Position numbers and translations under genes: made by a program
Notes under the pieces: model-generated
What the model was told of the DNA's origin: nothing
The model's database searches: none
What the model saw: the letters and a program-made list of their open reading frames with translations, nothing else
DNA from: CAINVV01 sp037137375
Lineage (GTDB): Bacteria > Bacteroidota > Bacteroidia > Bacteroidales > Prolixibacteraceae
Direction: 5' to 3'
Assembly (NCBI GenBank): GCA_037137375.1
Contig: JBAXKJ010000002.1
Span: 62,001 to 126,000, forward strand
DNA length: 64,000 bases
In this document: positions 63,272 to 64,000 of the stretch, in pieces
How positions within the stretch are numbered: position 1 is the stretch's first letter
Layout of the letters: every line of letters starts with the position of its first letter

Positions 63272-64000
63272 CTAATTTTCATCGCGTAATGCCTCAATCG
63301 GAGTAACGTTAGCAGCCTTTCTGGCAGGCAGATATCCAGCGATAGCCCCTGAAAAAATCAAGATTAAAGTGGCAGAAACGGCAGTCTTAAAATCAACTGT
63401 TGGATTCTTAAAGAAAACATTATCGGCAGCTTCTGCTGATGCAGATGCTGCCTGTTCCAATCCCATATTGATCATTTCCATCAATCCGACACCCATTACG
63501 AGACCAATATAACCGGCAACGGTTGTAATCAAAACCGATTCGAGTAATACCAGTCCAATTACCGAGAATGGTGTTGCGCCAATGGCTTTTCTGATTCCGA
63601 TTTCCCTGGTTCGTTCCTTTACCAAAATGAGCATGATATTGCTAACCCCGACGATTCCGGCTATCAGGGTACCAATTCCTATAATCCAGACAAAAAGATT
63701 GATCGCCTGAAAGATTTTCATCGTGCGGATATATTGTGTCAGCATGTTGAAGGACCCCATGGCACGCTTGTCTTTTGGATCAAAATTATGCCTCAAGGCC
63801 ATATCTGCACGAACCCTTTCTGTTATGGAATCCGCAGCCTCACTGGTCTGAACCATCTTTGAAGTCACCGTAAAAGCATGGACACGATCGCTGCCGCTGA
63901 AGATTCTCTGAGCAGTTGTGAACGGAATATAGGCTGTCCGGTTTCTATCCTGTCTTTTCTTATTCTCGGTGAAACCGATGACCTGAAAAGGTACATTACC
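63272..64000 (-). CDS. MacB-like ABC transporter permease, C-terminal part (cut by the window end)
   Basis: The frame is open to base 64000, so only about the last 242 residues are present; the internal ATG at 63868 is not the start. The fragment holds the end of the periplasmic domain (FQVIGFTEN.., YIPFTTAQRIF) and three FtsX membrane segments, with VKERTREIGIRKAIGATPFSVIG and a PIEALRDEN end. It is a close paralogue of the next gene, 26 bases away, so the exporter probably uses a heterodimer of two permeases. Confidence 0.92.
   Translation of the reverse strand, partial: GNVPFQVIGFTENKKRQDRNRTAYIPFTTAQRIFSGSDRVHAFTVTSKMVQTSEAADSITERVRADMALRHNFDPKDKRAMGSFNMLTQYIRTMKIFQAINLFVWIIGIGTLIAGIVGVSNIMLILVKERTREIGIRKAIGATPFSVIGLVLLESVLITTVAGYIGLVMGVGLMEMINMGLEQAASASAEAADNVFFKNPTVDFKTAVSATLILIFSGAIAGYLPARKAANVTPIEALRDEN

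Overview
The window reads as a chromosomal segment of a Bacteroidota organism, probably a gliding or T9SS-bearing environmental lineage. The evidence is a full-length SprA (type IX secretion translocon), several secreted proteins ending in the gliding-motility-associated C-terminal (type B T9SS sorting) domain, SprB-like repeats, a CarboxypepD_reg/TonB-dependent receptor, an S46 dipeptidyl-peptidase, the futalosine enzyme MqnC, and repeated TAnnTTTG -7 promoter elements just upstream of ATG codons. Coding density is high, gene order is mostly housekeeping, and I see no rRNA, tRNA, CRISPR array or intact mobile element.

Layout. 1-4.7 kb: end of metK, an ORF6N-domain protein, comF, a UbiX-type prenyltransferase, an O-antigen-ligase-like membrane protein with TPRs, and a DUF5618-like protein. 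4.7-8.1 kb: a remnant of a group II intron 5' end lying just behind a terminator, then a lipoprotein with an 11-residue repeat array and Ig-like domains, then an AT-rich gap ending in a heptanucleotide minisatellite. 8.1-16.4 kb: gltX, a RelE/YafQ-like toxin-antitoxin pair and leuS on the minus strand; gdhA, tatD and a type I asparaginase on the plus strand. 16.5-23 kb: a 1388-residue PKD-rich T9SS cargo protein, aspS and, divergently, tadA.

23.1-32.9 kb is the most unusual part. Two three-gene clusters face each other tail to tail. Each runs A (Ig/HYR-type secreted protein), B (about 356 residues, unrecognised family), C (cadherin-like plus T9SS sorting domain). A, B and C of one cluster are paralogous to A', B' and C' of the other, in the same transcriptional order, so the locus looks like an ancient inverted duplication of a secreted surface-protein operon.

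33-64 kb: an orphan HlyD-type adaptor, kbl, an S46 peptidase, rnhA-waaA, a cobalamin-dependent ribonucleotide reductase, a TonB-dependent receptor, speA, mqnC, pepA, then a tight pdxA-ruvA-sprA-rnhB run. The window ends in a MacAB-TolC-like export operon (two MacB-type permeases, an adaptor and a TolC-family protein) whose first visible gene is cut by the window edge.

The secreted proteins (1388-residue protein, C, C') carry the sorting signal that SprA-dependent export would handle, so cargo and one translocon component lie in the same window. Start codons were chosen by family alignment from memory, and many automatic long frames were trimmed to an internal ATG. All functional names rest on motif recognition by eye, not on a database search.
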